A DNA stretch of 64,000 nucleotides, taken from positions 124,001 to 188,000 of the forward strand of contig JABFGJ010000006.1 of NCBI GenBank assembly GCA_013112545.1, given 5' to 3'. The notes below the pieces were generated by a model. That model saw only the letters and a program-made list of their open reading frames with translations. It was not told the origin of the DNA and did not search any database. The translations under genes and the position numbers were made by a program. Source of the stretch: Bacteroidota bacterium (lineage in GTDB: Bacteria > Bacteroidota > Bacteroidia > Flavobacteriales_E > Vicingaceae). This document shows positions 31,640-41,242 of this stretch, in pieces; the first letter of the stretch is position 1, and each line of letters begins with the position of its first letter.

Positions 31640-31647
31640 CAAAGATA
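31640..31647 (-). promoter_or_regulatory. Candidate -7 box for giant gene D
   Basis: Perfect TATCTTTG on the minus strand, 25 bp upstream of the GTG start at 31614. No clear -33 TTG. The rest of the 142-bp gap shows nothing else. Confidence 0.45.
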
Positions 31648-31756
31648 AAAGTAATTGGGCTTGAAATGATTGAAAAGCTAAGAATTGTTCCGAACAGCTA
31701 AAATACTGGTATAAATTAAGAAATTTTATCGATGAATAATTCTACTAAGCTAATAT

Positions 31757-32596
31757 TCAGCTGATGTTGTTATTAAAAATAGCAATAATCTCGTTCGCTT
31801 TTCGATGAAAATAACGACTTTTTTTATAGAATCCAACCCAACGAACACCATGAATAGAATTCAATAAAAGAAGTTCGTCGGCAGCCTCAATTTGTTTAGT
31901 TGTGATGCTTGTTTCATACACTTTATAAGTCCTTTCTTTTAAAAATTTTAACAGCTTATTTCTAGTCACACTATTTAAGGCTCCAGCAGATAATTTAGGG
32001 GTATAAAAACTATTGTTCTTAACTAAAAACACAGCTGAAGAGCAAGAATCAATTATAGAACCAGAAGTGTTTTTAATTAATAAGTCATCAAACCCTCGTT
32101 TGGTTTTTTCAATAGAGGCTCTTATATAAGGTATTTTATTTAACGATTTAAATGCAAGGTCCTCTGAAGGAGAAATATGTACAGTTTCTGAAATGTCAAC
32201 TTTTAAGCCCTTTTTGTTTAATTCAAAAAAATTGTTTTCTAAATCATCAGACTCAATTATATAATCAAAATCATAGTTTGTAGGTGTATAACCTGCGCTT
32301 CCTTTTCGATATATTAAAATCCTTAAAATACCTCCACCTTTCAATTGGTTTCTATTTAAAACACTTAATGCATCAACAAGCAGTTCTTCTGAAAATAAAT
32401 CTGGAATTTTGATTGAAAGGTATTCTAAGCCAGACTTTAATCGAAAGTAGTGTTCATCCCACCAAACAGGTTTTCCATTAATCACACGGATGGTTTCAAA
32501 CATACCATCACCGAATCGCATTGCACGATTGAGCTTTAAAGAAATTTCTTTCTCTAAAATTAATTGGCCGTTATAATTTATATAGTTTGCTTTCAA
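31757..32596 (-). CDS. Aminotransferase class IV (PabC/Dat/BCAT-fold PLP enzyme)
   Basis: 279-residue fold-type IV PLP enzyme. The front shows the class pattern NRAMRFGDGMFETIRVINGKP and a conserved HYFRL segment; K150 in FKSLNKIPYI is the likely PLP lysine. The usual glutamate in the later ExxxxN motif appears replaced (IIDSCSSAVF), so the exact reaction cannot be fixed. Candidates are 4-amino-4-deoxychorismate lyase (folate), a D-amino-acid or a branched-chain transaminase. The start is a TTG at 32596; the preceding codon is a stop, so no earlier start exists. It is the last gene of a tight operon, 6 bp after the rhomboid gene. Confidence 0.82.
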   Translation of the reverse strand: MKANYINYNGQLILEKEISLKLNRAMRFGDGMFETIRVINGKPVWWDEHYFRLKSGLEYLSIKIPDLFSEELLVDALSVLNRNQLKGGGILRILIYRKGSAGYTPTNYDFDYIIESDDLENNFFELNKKGLKVDISETVHISPSEDLAFKSLNKIPYIRASIEKTKRGFDDLLIKNTSGSIIDSCSSAVFLVKNNSFYTPKLSAGALNSVTRNKLLKFLKERTYKVYETSITTKQIEAADELLLLNSIHGVRWVGFYKKSRYFHRKANEIIAIFNNNIS

Positions 32597-32602
32597 TTAT
32601 AA

Positions 32603-33229
32603 TCAAAAAGGCAAAAGTCCTGAAATTTGATTAATAAATGCTGGGATTGTTTCAGGAATTGAAATAATGGTAAAAACCACTCCAAATATGGCTCCCCAAA
32701 AATGGGCGTCATGATTGATATGGTCATTGCTTTTTTTACTTTTTTGATAGGAGTAAACAAGGTAAACAATAGCCCAAACAATTCCTGGAAAGCATAAAAA
32801 AGGAATTCCATATAAGCATAGTTCAGTACCTGGACTAAATATTACGGATGAAAAAACCAAAGCTGAAACAGCCCCTGACGCACCAACAGAATGATAATTA
32901 TAATCGTGTCGATGTTTCTTAAATGTAGGTATCGTTGCAAATACAATTCCTCCAAAATAGAGCAATAAAAAATACATTATTCCCTTAGTTCCAAGATAAG
33001 CTTCAAAGTAATATTGGCTAACATCTCCAAACATCCACAAGACAAACATATTAATCCCTAAGTGCCACCAATCGCCATGTAAAAAAGCGTGAGTTACAAA
33101 GCGGTACCACTCTTTATTGCTGTCGATTGCAGTTGGAGAAAAATCGAAACGATAAAACAAAGATGGGTTGCTAAATGCAGGAATTGAAACTGCCGCCGTT
33201 AATAGAATAATAATGAGGCTTATCGACAT
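32603..33229 (-). CDS. Rhomboid family intramembrane serine protease
   Basis: A 208-residue membrane protein with about six hydrophobic segments. The catalytic pair is visible: S118 in GASGAVSA (transmembrane segment 4) and H176 in AHFWGAIFG (segment 6); the HxxxN-type motif HGDWWHLGINM supplies N60 for the oxyanion hole. Rhomboids cleave single-pass membrane proteins within the bilayer. It starts 2 bp after parC and is followed after 6 bp by the aminotransferase, so it is translated as part of the parE-parC operon. Substrate unknown; catalytic residues are intact. Confidence 0.92.
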   Translation of the reverse strand: MSISLIIILLTAAVSIPAFSNPSLFYRFDFSPTAIDSNKEWYRFVTHAFLHGDWWHLGINMFVLWMFGDVSQYYFEAYLGTKGIMYFLLLYFGGIVFATIPTFKKHRHDYNYHSVGASGAVSALVFSSVIFSPGTELCLYGIPFLCFPGIVWAIVYLVYSYQKSKKSNDHINHDAHFWGAIFGVVFTIISIPETIPAFINQISGLLPF

Positions 33230-33231
33230 GT

Positions 33232-35982
33232 TTAAAACAATTGCATTTGAGGGGTTCCTGAGCCATTATCTGGTTTTGATTGATCATCATCACCATCATC
33301 TTCTTCATCGTCTCCTTTGTTTCCACCATCCTCATTCTTTAATGCATCGTCTGCTTCGGTAGCATCTTTTTTTATTGACTCTTTAACCTCGGGTTTATCA
33401 AATGGATTTTCATTCAATTCTTCAAGTGAAATACCAATAGACTCAGCAGCAACCTCATCAGTTAAGCGATCTATAGATTTTATTTTATCATAACTTAATT
33501 TATTGCCTAGTGCCTTGAAACCTTTTACTGCAATAAATTCCTTTAAATTAAATACCTCATTGGGTTTAACGTCTTTCCCTTTGGGTTTTACAAAACTGAG
33601 GTCAACAACTGTATTAAAGTCAGTAGAAGCAAGTTCAAGGTAACTTGATTCATGCTCAGATATAAAAAGTACTTTTTTATCGGAATCTTCGATTAAAAAT
33701 CGCTTGACATAAAAATCTTCTTTTTCTCCGTCATAATAAATAACAGTGATTGGTTTTTCAGGCTGCCATTTTTCAATAATTATTAAATCTTCTTCAAAAT
33801 GTGTAGAAATATTTGTTCCTGTTAATTTATAATGCCCAGATTGTGTAATGGTTAAGATTTTGTCTTCGGCTTTAAATTGCCCTAAAAGCTCGCCTCTACC
33901 TTCCGTATTTATGCGTTGTACCGTATCGTCAAACCATATTTTACGAGCGCTTAAAGTAGAGCTTCCTTCCTCCTTGAGTTTTACCTTATTAATCACATGT
34001 TTTGTTAAGGTATTTCCTTTTGCTGCTCGACCTTTTATTGCCAAATCTGCAAAATCCATATCAAATTTTAATTTTTTCAGTTTGGCTTTAGCTCTTAACA
34101 AAACGGTAACAACCTCTGCTTCACCGTTAGGATTTGCCGTAAAATATAAAATTTTTGAACCAGGAGTTCCAGATGTAATGTCGTATTCTTTATCACGTGT
34201 AATGGAAGTAACTGGGAAACGCTTCATCATGGCTTTACCTGCCTTTCCATCTTGATAGATTAAATTATAAATGGTTCGTTTGTCCCCTTTTTTCCAAACT
34301 CCAACATGTATGATGTTTTTACCTACAAATGATTTTGCTTGAATTTTCTGAACAAGCATTACTCCATCCTCTCTAAATACAATAATATCATCAATATCAG
34401 CACAATCGGCTACATATTCAGCTTCTGATTTACGTAAACCATGCCCAATAAATCCTTCTTCTCGATTGACATAAAGTTTTGTGTTTGCTACAGCTACTTT
34501 AGTCGCATCGATGTTCTCAAATGATTTTATTTCCGTTCTACGCTCTCTTCCTTTCCCATGTTTTTCCTTAATTCTTTTGAAATAAGCAATTGCGTAATCA
34601 GTAAGGTGCTCTAAATCATATTTAATTTGATCTATTTCATCCTCAATTCTCTTTATCAGTTCATCCGCTTTATAGCTGTCGAATTTAGAAATTCGCTTTA
34701 TTTTAATTTCTAACAAACGATTGATATCATCGTCATTTATCGCTCTTAATAAATGTTTAATATGTGGCTTTAAGCCATCATAAACAGCTTTATATATCCC
34801 TTCTAGCGTTTCTTGCTCCTCAATGTCTCGATAAATTCTATTTTCAATAAAAATCTTTTCAAGTGAAGAAAAATGCCATTGTTCTTCGAGTTCTCCTTTT
34901 CGAATTTCTAACTCTAATTTTAGAAGCCCTTTGGTTTGTTCAGTATTAATTTTAAGAATTTCATTAACTCCTAAAAATTTTGGTTTATCATCTTGAATTA
35001 CCCCAGAATTAGGAGAAATAGAAATTTCACAGTCTGTAAAAGCATAGAGTGCATCCATGGTTTTATCGGGCGAAACATTGGGTGGTAATTGGATGTTTAT
35101 TTCTACAAATTCGGCTGTATTATCTTCAATCTTTTTGATTTTAATTTTCCCTTTATCATTCGCTTTAAGAATAGAGTCAATTAAATTAGATGTTGTAGTA
35201 CCATAAGGTATCTCTGTGATTTGCAAGGTTTTTTTATCCAATGCGGCAATCTTTGCTCTCACCCTTACTTTTCCACCCCTTATGCCATCGTTATAGTTGC
35301 TAAAATCAGCCATCCCTCCAGTAAGAAAATCTGGTAGTATGTTGGTTTTTTTCCCTTTTAAAACATTGATTGAACCATCAATAAGTTCATTGAAATTATG
35401 TGGCAACATCTTACATGCCAAACCAACTGCAATTCCTTCAACTCCCTGAGCAAGAAGCAATGGAAATTTCATTGGAAGCGTTACTGGTTCTTTACCTCTA
35501 CTGTCATAAGAAGAAACCCAATTAGTAGTTTTGGCATTAAAAGCAACATCTAAAGCGAATTTAGAGAGTCTTACTTCAATGTATCGTGGGGCAGCAGCTC
35601 GGTCGCCAGTTAAAATATTTCCCCAGTTACCCTGCATGTCCAAAAGCAATTCTTTCTGACCTAGCTGAACCATTGCATCACCAATAGAAGCATCACCATG
35701 TGGGTGATACTTCATGGTATTACCAATTACATTTGCTACCTTATGATACCTTCCGTCATCCAATTCCTTTAAAGAATGTAAAATTCTTCGCTGAACCGGT
35801 TTCATCCCGTCATTTACATGAGGAACAGCTCTTTCTAAAATGACATAAGAAGCATAATCTAAAAACCATTCATTGTACATGCCAGAGACTTGAATAACGT
35901 TTTCAAGCCCCTCTGAGTTTTCGCCAACTGGTAGCATTTCTTCGTCTCTTTCTTCTATATTATCTTCTTCTTGATCTGCCAT
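33232..35982 (-). CDS. parC: DNA topoisomerase IV subunit A
   Basis: The DNA-cleaving subunit of a type IIA topoisomerase that decatenates daughter chromosomes. The front shows YASYVILERAVPHVNDGMKPVQRRIL, the HPHGD motif and the catalytic tyrosine Y134 in AAAPRYIEVRLS. The C-terminal part is a degenerate beta-pinwheel region typical of ParC, followed by an acidic low-complexity tail (GDDEEDDGDDDQ). It lies 14 bp after parE, and the pairing with ParE in one operon favours topoisomerase IV over gyrase A. At 916 aa the length is normal for the Bacteroidota form. Confidence 0.95.
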   Translation of the reverse strand: MADQEEDNIEERDEEMLPVGENSEGLENVIQVSGMYNEWFLDYASYVILERAVPHVNDGMKPVQRRILHSLKELDDGRYHKVANVIGNTMKYHPHGDASIGDAMVQLGQKELLLDMQGNWGNILTGDRAAAPRYIEVRLSKFALDVAFNAKTTNWVSSYDSRGKEPVTLPMKFPLLLAQGVEGIAVGLACKMLPHNFNELIDGSINVLKGKKTNILPDFLTGGMADFSNYNDGIRGGKVRVRAKIAALDKKTLQITEIPYGTTTSNLIDSILKANDKGKIKIKKIEDNTAEFVEINIQLPPNVSPDKTMDALYAFTDCEISISPNSGVIQDDKPKFLGVNEILKINTEQTKGLLKLELEIRKGELEEQWHFSSLEKIFIENRIYRDIEEQETLEGIYKAVYDGLKPHIKHLLRAINDDDINRLLEIKIKRISKFDSYKADELIKRIEDEIDQIKYDLEHLTDYAIAYFKRIKEKHGKGRERRTEIKSFENIDATKVAVANTKLYVNREEGFIGHGLRKSEAEYVADCADIDDIIVFREDGVMLVQKIQAKSFVGKNIIHVGVWKKGDKRTIYNLIYQDGKAGKAMMKRFPVTSITRDKEYDITSGTPGSKILYFTANPNGEAEVVTVLLRAKAKLKKLKFDMDFADLAIKGRAAKGNTLTKHVINKVKLKEEGSSTLSARKIWFDDTVQRINTEGRGELLGQFKAEDKILTITQSGHYKLTGTNISTHFEEDLIIIEKWQPEKPITVIYYDGEKEDFYVKRFLIEDSDKKVLFISEHESSYLELASTDFNTVVDLSFVKPKGKDVKPNEVFNLKEFIAVKGFKALGNKLSYDKIKSIDRLTDEVAAESIGISLEELNENPFDKPEVKESIKKDATEADDALKNEDGGNKGDDEEDDGDDDQSKPDNGSGTPQMQLF

Positions 35983-35996
35983 TATTTATTCGTAAA

Positions 35997-37847
35997 CTAT
36001 TCCACAACATCAATTACACTTTCTTCAATTTTCAAATTTTCGATAATAAACTTTTGTCGATCAGGTGTATTTTTTCCCATATAAAAAGAAAGCAAATCAT
36101 TGACTGATTTATCTTTCCCAATCACAACTGGTTCCAGCCTCATGTCTTCACCAATAAAATTTTTAAACTCATCAGGCGAAATCTCTCCAAGTCCTTTAAA
36201 TCGAGTTATTTCAGGCTTACCTTTTAAAGCATTAATTGCATCTACTCTTTCTTGGTCTGAATAACAATAAAAAGTTTGTTTTTTATCTCTAACTCTAAAC
36301 AATGGAGTTGCTAAAACATATAAATGTCCATTTTTCACCAAATCAGGAAAAAATTGCAAAAAGAAGGTTATTAAAAGCAATCGAATGTGCATTCCGTCAA
36401 CATCGGCATCGGTAGCTAAAACAACATTATTATACCTTAAATCGTCCAAACCATCTTCAATATTTAGCGCTGCTTGAAGCAGATTAAACTCTTCATTTTC
36501 GTAAACAATCTTTTTTGTTAAACCATACGAATTTAAAGGCTTTCCTTTCAGGCTAAATACCGCTTGAGTATTTACATCTCTTACTTTAGTGATAGAGCCA
36601 GAAGCAGAATCTCCTTCGGTTATAAACAAAGTTGTTTCTTCCGATCTTTCTTTGCTGTCATTAAAATGGACTCTGCAATCTCTGAGTTTTTTATTGTGAA
36701 GACTAACTTCTTTTGCTCTTTTTCGAGCTAATTTTTTAATCCCTGCTAAATCTTTTCGCTCTCTTTCTGATTGCAGTATTTTAGATTGAACAGCAGCAGC
36801 TACTTCAGGATTTTTATGTAAAAAATTATCTAAGTATTTCTTTAAAAAATCGCCAACAAACGCACGCATAGATGGCCCATCTGGACCAACATCATTTGAG
36901 CCGAGTTTCGTTTTTGTTTGAGACTCAAAAACTGGCTCCATTACTTTTACACTTACTGCAGCCACAATTGAAGAACGAATATCAATTGCATCGTAATCTT
37001 TTTGAAAATGCTCTCTTATGGTTTTTACATAAGCTTCTCGAAAAGCACCTTGATGAGTACCGCCTTGCGTCGTGTGTTGCCCATTTACAAAAGAATAATA
37101 TTCTTCTCCATAAGAATTTGTATGTGTAATCGCCACTTCAATATCCTCACCTTCTAAATGAATAATGGGATACAAAGGCGTATCTGACATGTTTTTTTCG
37201 AGGAGATCATAAAGCCCTCTTTCAGAATAATACTTTTCGCCATTAAAAATAATGGTTAAACCGCGATTTAAATAAACGTAATTCCAAAGTAAGCGCTCAA
37301 CGTGCTGAGTTCTATAGTGAAAGTCTTTAAAAATTGTCTCATCAGGAGTGAAAATCACTTTAGTCCCTTTTCGCTTTGTCGAAGCTTCAATAGGGCCATC
37401 TAAAGTCAGCTCACCCCGTTGAAATTCAGCAGCTTTGGTTTTGTCATCTCTGCTTGATTCAATTCTAAAATAAGTTGAAAGTGCATTAACCGCCTTAGTT
37501 CCAACCCCATTTAAACCTACTGATTTTTTAAATGCCTTAGAATCATACTTACCCCCAGTGTTAATTTTTGAAACTACATCAACTACTTTTCCTAATGGAA
37601 CTCCCCTACCATAATCTCTAACTTTTACGGTCTTGTCTTTAATGGATACTTCTATCGTTCTTCCATTCCCCATGACAAATTCATCGATCGAGTTATCAAG
37701 AACCTCTTTTAAGAGCACGTAAATCCCATCATCAAAAGCAGTTCCATCTCCCAATTTCCCAATGTACATTCCTGGACGCATTCTAATGTGTTCCTTCCAG
37801 TCGAGGGAGCGAATATTGTCTTCGGTATATTGTACTTCTTCTGCCAT
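35997..37847 (-). CDS. parE: DNA topoisomerase IV subunit B
   Basis: The ATPase subunit of topoisomerase IV. The start is taken as the ATG at 37847 ([10 protein letters not shown]); the upstream in-frame TTG at 37901 adds an 18-residue stretch unlike the family. The GHKL ATP site is seen in [10 protein letters not shown] and DYGRGVPLG and in [13 protein letters not shown]. The Toprim domain shows EGDSASG and [12 protein letters not shown]. It is the first gene of parE-parC-rhomboid-aminotransferase, with 14 bp before parC. It is divergent from the YfiR-like gene, with 123 bp between the two starts; a near-consensus -7 box (GAGATTTG) is the best promoter seen there. Confidence 0.95.
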   Translation of the reverse strand: MAEEVQYTEDNIRSLDWKEHIRMRPGMYIGKLGDGTAFDDGIYVLLKEVLDNSIDEFVMGNGRTIEVSIKDKTVKVRDYGRGVPLGKVVDVVSKINTGGKYDSKAFKKSVGLNGVGTKAVNALSTYFRIESSRDDKTKAAEFQRGELTLDGPIEASTKRKGTKVIFTPDETIFKDFHYRTQHVERLLWNYVYLNRGLTIIFNGEKYYSERGLYDLLEKNMSDTPLYPIIHLEGEDIEVAITHTNSYGEEYYSFVNGQHTTQGGTHQGAFREAYVKTIREHFQKDYDAIDIRSSIVAAVSVKVMEPVFESQTKTKLGSNDVGPDGPSMRAFVGDFLKKYLDNFLHKNPEVAAAVQSKILQSERERKDLAGIKKLARKRAKEVSLHNKKLRDCRVHFNDSKERSEETTLFITEGDSASGSITKVRDVNTQAVFSLKGKPLNSYGLTKKIVYENEEFNLLQAALNIEDGLDDLRYNNVVLATDADVDGMHIRLLLITFFLQFFPDLVKNGHLYVLATPLFRVRDKKQTFYCYSDQERVDAINALKGKPEITRFKGLGEISPDEFKNFIGEDMRLEPVVIGKDKSVNDLLSFYMGKNTPDRQKFIIENLKIEESVIDVVE

Positions 37848-37970
37848 AAATTTTCTTGAAAGCCTAAAAGTACCCAAATCTCTATGGCTATTTAGTTGCA
37901 TTTAGTTGGACTTATTAACAGAGCTTTTAACAAAAAAAATAGCTACATTGCGAGCTTAAAACTACTACAT

Positions 37971-38501
37971 ATGAAAAACATTTTAAAAATTTCAATTTTA
38001 CTATTTATAAGCTCTATTCATTTTGCAACTTTTGCCCAAAAAAAAGAAGATAAATCAGCTAAAATAAAAACTGTATTTACTTATAATTTCACTAATTATA
38101 TTACATGGCCAACGGAATCAAGTTCAGGAACTTTTAAGATTGGAGTAATAAATAATATCACTCTGTTTGAAGAACTAAAAAAAATGGAGAAAGTAAAAAA
38201 AATTGCAAATCGAGAAATTGAAGTTACTCATTTAAAGAATCTAGATGAGATAACAAATTTCCATATTGTTTATGTTAGTGATAAAAACACGTTCCCACTT
38301 AATGATATTTATAAAATTCTTGGCAATAAACCCGTTTTGTTAGTTACTGATGAATATAATCAAAACGAAGTAATGATTGATTTTAGAAAAAAAGGCAAAG
38401 AACAAAAGTTTGCCTTAAATGAAGAAGAATTTAAAAATCGAAATTTACAAGTTGACCCTATACTTTCAAACTTAGCAATTCCTATTAAAAGCGATAAATA
38501 A
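37971..38501 (+). CDS. YfiR-like (DUF4154) secreted protein
   Basis: The start is taken as ATG 37971 (MKNILKISILLFISSIHFATFAQ), which begins a normal signal peptide; the earlier in-frame start at 37896 adds an unlikely 25-residue extension. The mature protein (about 154 aa) shows the YfiR pattern: TVFTYNFTNYITWP at the front, FKIGVINN, then a lone HIVYVSD strand. In Pseudomonas YfiR is a periplasmic repressor of a diguanylate cyclase, but in Bacteroidota these proteins are usually orphans. It is a single gene between divergent parE and the convergent hydroxylase gene. The 213 bp downstream hold only a small hairpin (38646-38671) with no T tract. Confidence 0.7.
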   Translation: MKNILKISILLFISSIHFATFAQKKEDKSAKIKTVFTYNFTNYITWPTESSSGTFKIGVINNITLFEELKKMEKVKKIANREIEVTHLKNLDEITNFHIVYVSDKNTFPLNDIYKILGNKPVLLVTDEYNQNEVMIDFRKKGKEQKFALNEEEFKNRNLQVDPILSNLAIPIKSDK

Positions 38502-38714
38502 TAGTTAGAATATAATAAGCAGTTTATTCCATAATGATACCATAGAGAATAAATCTTTAACAATTAATACATTTAGCATCATTGTAATTTCTTGATTGTT
38601 ACTTGCCGAACTTATTAAACTCAAGTTCATCAAGTTCAATCATTTAATGTTTCGTCTTTCAAGGAAACATTAGATGAGATTTGCGTAATAGGATTTAATG
38701 CTTAACCCAATAAT

Positions 38715-39626
38715 TTAAGCCCTTTTTCGAGTTACATTTCGAGGCTCTTGCTTTAGCTTAGCCATATCTTCTTTGTGTTTATCGACAGGGCTTCCAAACA
38801 AAATAATCCAAGCATCTTTTAGTGATTTAGCTTTAAGAATATCTTTCCCCACTTCTATCCATTCGTGAAAAACCAAAAAGACTGGATTGTAAGAATTAAC
38901 CGGTTTTGTAATTCCATAAACAGCTTGTTCATCTTCCTCCACAAAGGTTCCAAACATTCTATCCCAAATAATAAAGGTTGAGCCGTAATTTTTATCAATG
39001 TATTTTTCATTTACTGAATGATGCACTCGGTGATGAGATGGTGTTGTAAAAATGTATTCGATTGGCTTTGGCAACTTGCGAATCAATTCAGTATGAATCC
39101 AAAATTGGTACAAGACTTCAATTTGGTGTACAATAAAAAAAACAAATGGATTAAAGCCCATCAAAACAACAGGGAGGAAAAATATAATTTTTAAATTTTG
39201 AGTCCAAGATAAGCGAAAAGCTACCGAAAGGTTGTAATGTTCTGACGAGTGGTGAACTACATGCGTTGACCACCAAAATCTTTGTTCATGTGCAATTCGA
39301 TGCGCCCAATATCTAAAAAAATCAAGTATAATTAAACACAAGACAAATGACCACCAAGTTGGAGGAATTCGAAAGGGAGCTAAATTGAAAAAAAATAAAA
39401 AAACAATAAACACACCTGTTTTCATAAAACCATTAAGAATTAAATTACCAATTCCTATAGATAATGATGCTAAAAAATCTTTTCCGGTATAAAGCGGTTT
39501 CTTTTGTTTTCGTCCAATTAAATATTCAATCAGAACCATTAAAAACATAAATGGAGCTGCAATCCAAATAACAGTAGTAAAATCTAAACTAGTAATGTCT
39601 TCTAAAACAAGTTTTTTATGGGTCAT
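38715..39626 (-). CDS. Sterol desaturase/fatty acid hydroxylase family protein
   Basis: Integral membrane di-iron hydroxylase with four or so hydrophobic segments. The three histidine boxes are visible: HRIAHE, HVVHHSSEHYN and HHRVHHS, followed by DKNYGSTFIIWDRMFGTF. The ATG at 39626 is chosen over the TTG at 39680. These enzymes use O2 to hydroxylate or desaturate lipids, carotenoids or sterol-like substrates; the substrate here cannot be told. The C-terminal tail is basic (NVTRKRA). It is a single minus-strand gene, divergent from the MaoC-like gene. Confidence 0.88.
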   Translation of the reverse strand: MTHKKLVLEDITSLDFTTVIWIAAPFMFLMVLIEYLIGRKQKKPLYTGKDFLASLSIGIGNLILNGFMKTGVFIVFLFFFNLAPFRIPPTWWSFVLCLIILDFFRYWAHRIAHEQRFWWSTHVVHHSSEHYNLSVAFRLSWTQNLKIIFFLPVVLMGFNPFVFFIVHQIEVLYQFWIHTELIRKLPKPIEYIFTTPSHHRVHHSVNEKYIDKNYGSTFIIWDRMFGTFVEEDEQAVYGITKPVNSYNPVFLVFHEWIEVGKDILKAKSLKDAWIILFGSPVDKHKEDMAKLKQEPRNVTRKRA

Positions 39627-39776
39627 AAAGTTTAATCCAAAATGTAAGGCGGCGAAGTTAATTTTAAAAATATGATTCAACTAACAAATCAAGCAATTCA
39701 ATAGAATCAAGTTTTTCTATCCATTCATTAACATTTTTTCGCAAATAGCTAGCTAAAAAACTACAATCTTTGCAAC

Positions 39777-40205
39777 ATGCAAACAAGTAATTTGGTAAAA
39801 GGGCAAGAATTTAAATTGGGAACCAAACAGTTTTCTAAAAAAGAAGTTATCGATTTTGCACTTTTATTTGATCCTTTGGATTTTCATATTAACGAGGAAA
39901 AAGCCAAAAAGAGCATTTTTAAAGGATTAGTTTGTAGTGGATCTCAAGCCTTCAATTATTTTTATGCAACACACTGGATACCACTGTTTGGTCATTCCGT
40001 AGTTGCAGGACTTTCTGTCAACAATTGGTTATTCAAACTTCCAATCTATGCCGAAGACAAAATAACCTGTAGTTGCAAAATTGATGAGATATCAATGCTC
40101 TCTGATGAAAATAAAATGGTGATAACTTGGTTTTTTGAGATTTTCAATTCTAAAGGAGAACTAGCCCAAAGCTTAGAACTAAAAATATTACATCGAAAAA
40201 ATTAA
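39777..40205 (+). CDS. MaoC-like hot-dog dehydratase
   Basis: 142 residues of the single-domain MaoC/hydratase fold. The diagnostic hot-dog helix region reads LLFDPLDFHINEEKA followed by FKGLVCSGSQAF, with D52 and H57 in the positions of the catalytic pair. Family members hydrate enoyl-CoA or a related acyl thioester, but many are of unknown substrate. A near-consensus -7 box ends four bases before the ATG. The thioredoxin-like gene starts 9 bp downstream, so the two are probably co-transcribed. Confidence 0.82.
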   Translation: MQTSNLVKGQEFKLGTKQFSKKEVIDFALLFDPLDFHINEEKAKKSIFKGLVCSGSQAFNYFYATHWIPLFGHSVVAGLSVNNWLFKLPIYAEDKITCSCKIDEISMLSDENKMVITWFFEIFNSKGELAQSLELKILHRKN

Positions 40206-40214
40206 CTTAGTCAC

Positions 40215-40754
40215 ATGAAATTTATAATTAGCCTCATAATCCTTTTTACTTCATATTCACTTAGTCTTGCTCAAGATGTTTCCAAAAACAACCACGAAAT
40301 TAAATGGTTGAGTTTTGAGGAAGCAATTAAAAAAAATGAAACCGAACCCAAAAAGTTTTTAATTGATGTATGGACAACATGGTGTGGCTGGTGTAAAAAA
40401 ATGGATGCGACTACTTTTCAAGACCCCAAAATTATTGAGCTAATCAATAAAAATTTTCATCCGGTAAAGTTAAATGCAGAACGCAAAGACTCCGTTTTTA
40501 TTGGTGGTCAACTATTTATAAATGAAAATCCTACTGCTAGGCGCAGCGCACATCAATTGGCTATTTCCCTTTTAAATGGAAAAATGACATATCCATCTAT
40601 CGTTTATTTAGATGAACAAGTCAATATGCTTCAACCAATTGCAGGCTATCAAGACCCCAAAAGCATAGAGCCAATATTGTTATTTTTTGGTGAAGACATT
40701 TATAAAACTACAGATTGGGCAACATATCAAACTCAGTTCAAAAGTTCATATTAA
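40215..40754 (+). CDS. Secreted thioredoxin-like protein (DUF255-type)
   Basis: Signal peptide ending near LSLAQ, then a thioredoxin fold with active site C57-G-W-C60 in DVWTTWCGWCKKMD and the cis-proline region YPSIVYLD. The sequence resembles the thioredoxin-fold proteins of Bacteroidota that act as periplasmic disulfide reductants. It is 9 bp after the MaoC-like gene. A weak hairpin with T run (40787-40810) follows. Confidence 0.85.
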   Translation: MKFIISLIILFTSYSLSLAQDVSKNNHEIKWLSFEEAIKKNETEPKKFLIDVWTTWCGWCKKMDATTFQDPKIIELINKNFHPVKLNAERKDSVFIGGQLFINENPTARRSAHQLAISLLNGKMTYPSIVYLDEQVNMLQPIAGYQDPKSIEPILLFFGEDIYKTTDWATYQTQFKSSY

Positions 40755-40786
40755 AAATTAAAAAAACAGCTTCATCTAATTAGTCA

Positions 40787-40810
40787 ACAATATTTTTATT
40801 GTTTTTTTTA
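40787..40810 (+). terminator. Weak terminator after the thioredoxin-like gene
   Basis: A seven-base A/T-rich stem (AACAATA/TATTGTT) is followed by an eight-base T run. The stem is weak, so this is only a candidate. Confidence 0.45.
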
Positions 40811-40872
40811 CTGAATCCTAGATATTTAAGGATTTATTGCTTTCTTTGTTATTGTACTAATTATTATTTATC

Positions 40873-41121
40873 ATGAACATTTATGTTGGCAACATTTCTT
40901 ACAAATCAACTGTTGACGATTTAGGAAATTTATTCGCTGAATATGGCGATGTAACATCAGTAAAAATTATTGAAGACAAATTTACCGGAAGGTCTAAAGG
41001 CTTTGGATTCGTTGAAATGGGCGACGAAGGTGGCCAAGCAGCAATCGAAGCTCTAGATGGTTTTGACCACTTAGGAAGAAACTTAAGAGTAAGTAAAGCA
41101 AACCCAAAAGAAGAAAAGTAA
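40873..41121 (+). CDS. RRM RNA-binding protein
   Basis: A single 82-residue RNA recognition motif. RNP2 is IYVGNI (residues 3-8) and RNP1 is KGFGFVEM (42-49). There is no glycine-rich tail, and the C-terminus is short and charged (ANPKEEK). Small one-RRM proteins of this kind are common in Bacteroidota and cyanobacteria and bind RNA, often linked to cold or post-transcriptional control. It is a single gene with its own strong terminator. Confidence 0.93.
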   Translation: MNIYVGNISYKSTVDDLGNLFAEYGDVTSVKIIEDKFTGRSKGFGFVEMGDEGGQAAIEALDGFDHLGRNLRVSKANPKEEK

Positions 41122-41133
41122 TTGAATAATTTG

Positions 41134-41180
41134 AAACTCCTCCAATTTGAACTATTTTCATTTTTGGAGGAGTTTTTTTT
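41134..41180 (+). terminator. Rho-independent terminator after the RRM gene
   Basis: A perfect 12-bp stem (AAACTCCTCCAA with TTGGAGGAGTTT, 18-base loop) runs into a T tract. It serves the plus strand; the minus-strand side, facing folD, lacks a good T tract. Confidence 0.9.
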
Positions 41181-41242
41181 GCTTTTTTGTGCTTTAGAAT
41201 TTGTATTCTTAAGCTAATTTCTATCTTTCAGTAGTATCTGGC

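Noticed and set aside
37896-37970. Upstream start extending the YfiR-like protein and overlapping parE sequence
   Set aside because: The added 25 residues precede a clean signal peptide and have no family similarity; ATG 37971 is preferred.
38646-38671. Hairpin AATGTTTC/GAAACATT downstream of the YfiR-like gene
   Set aside because: Stem of only eight bases with a ten-base loop and no T run on either strand; not a convincing terminator.
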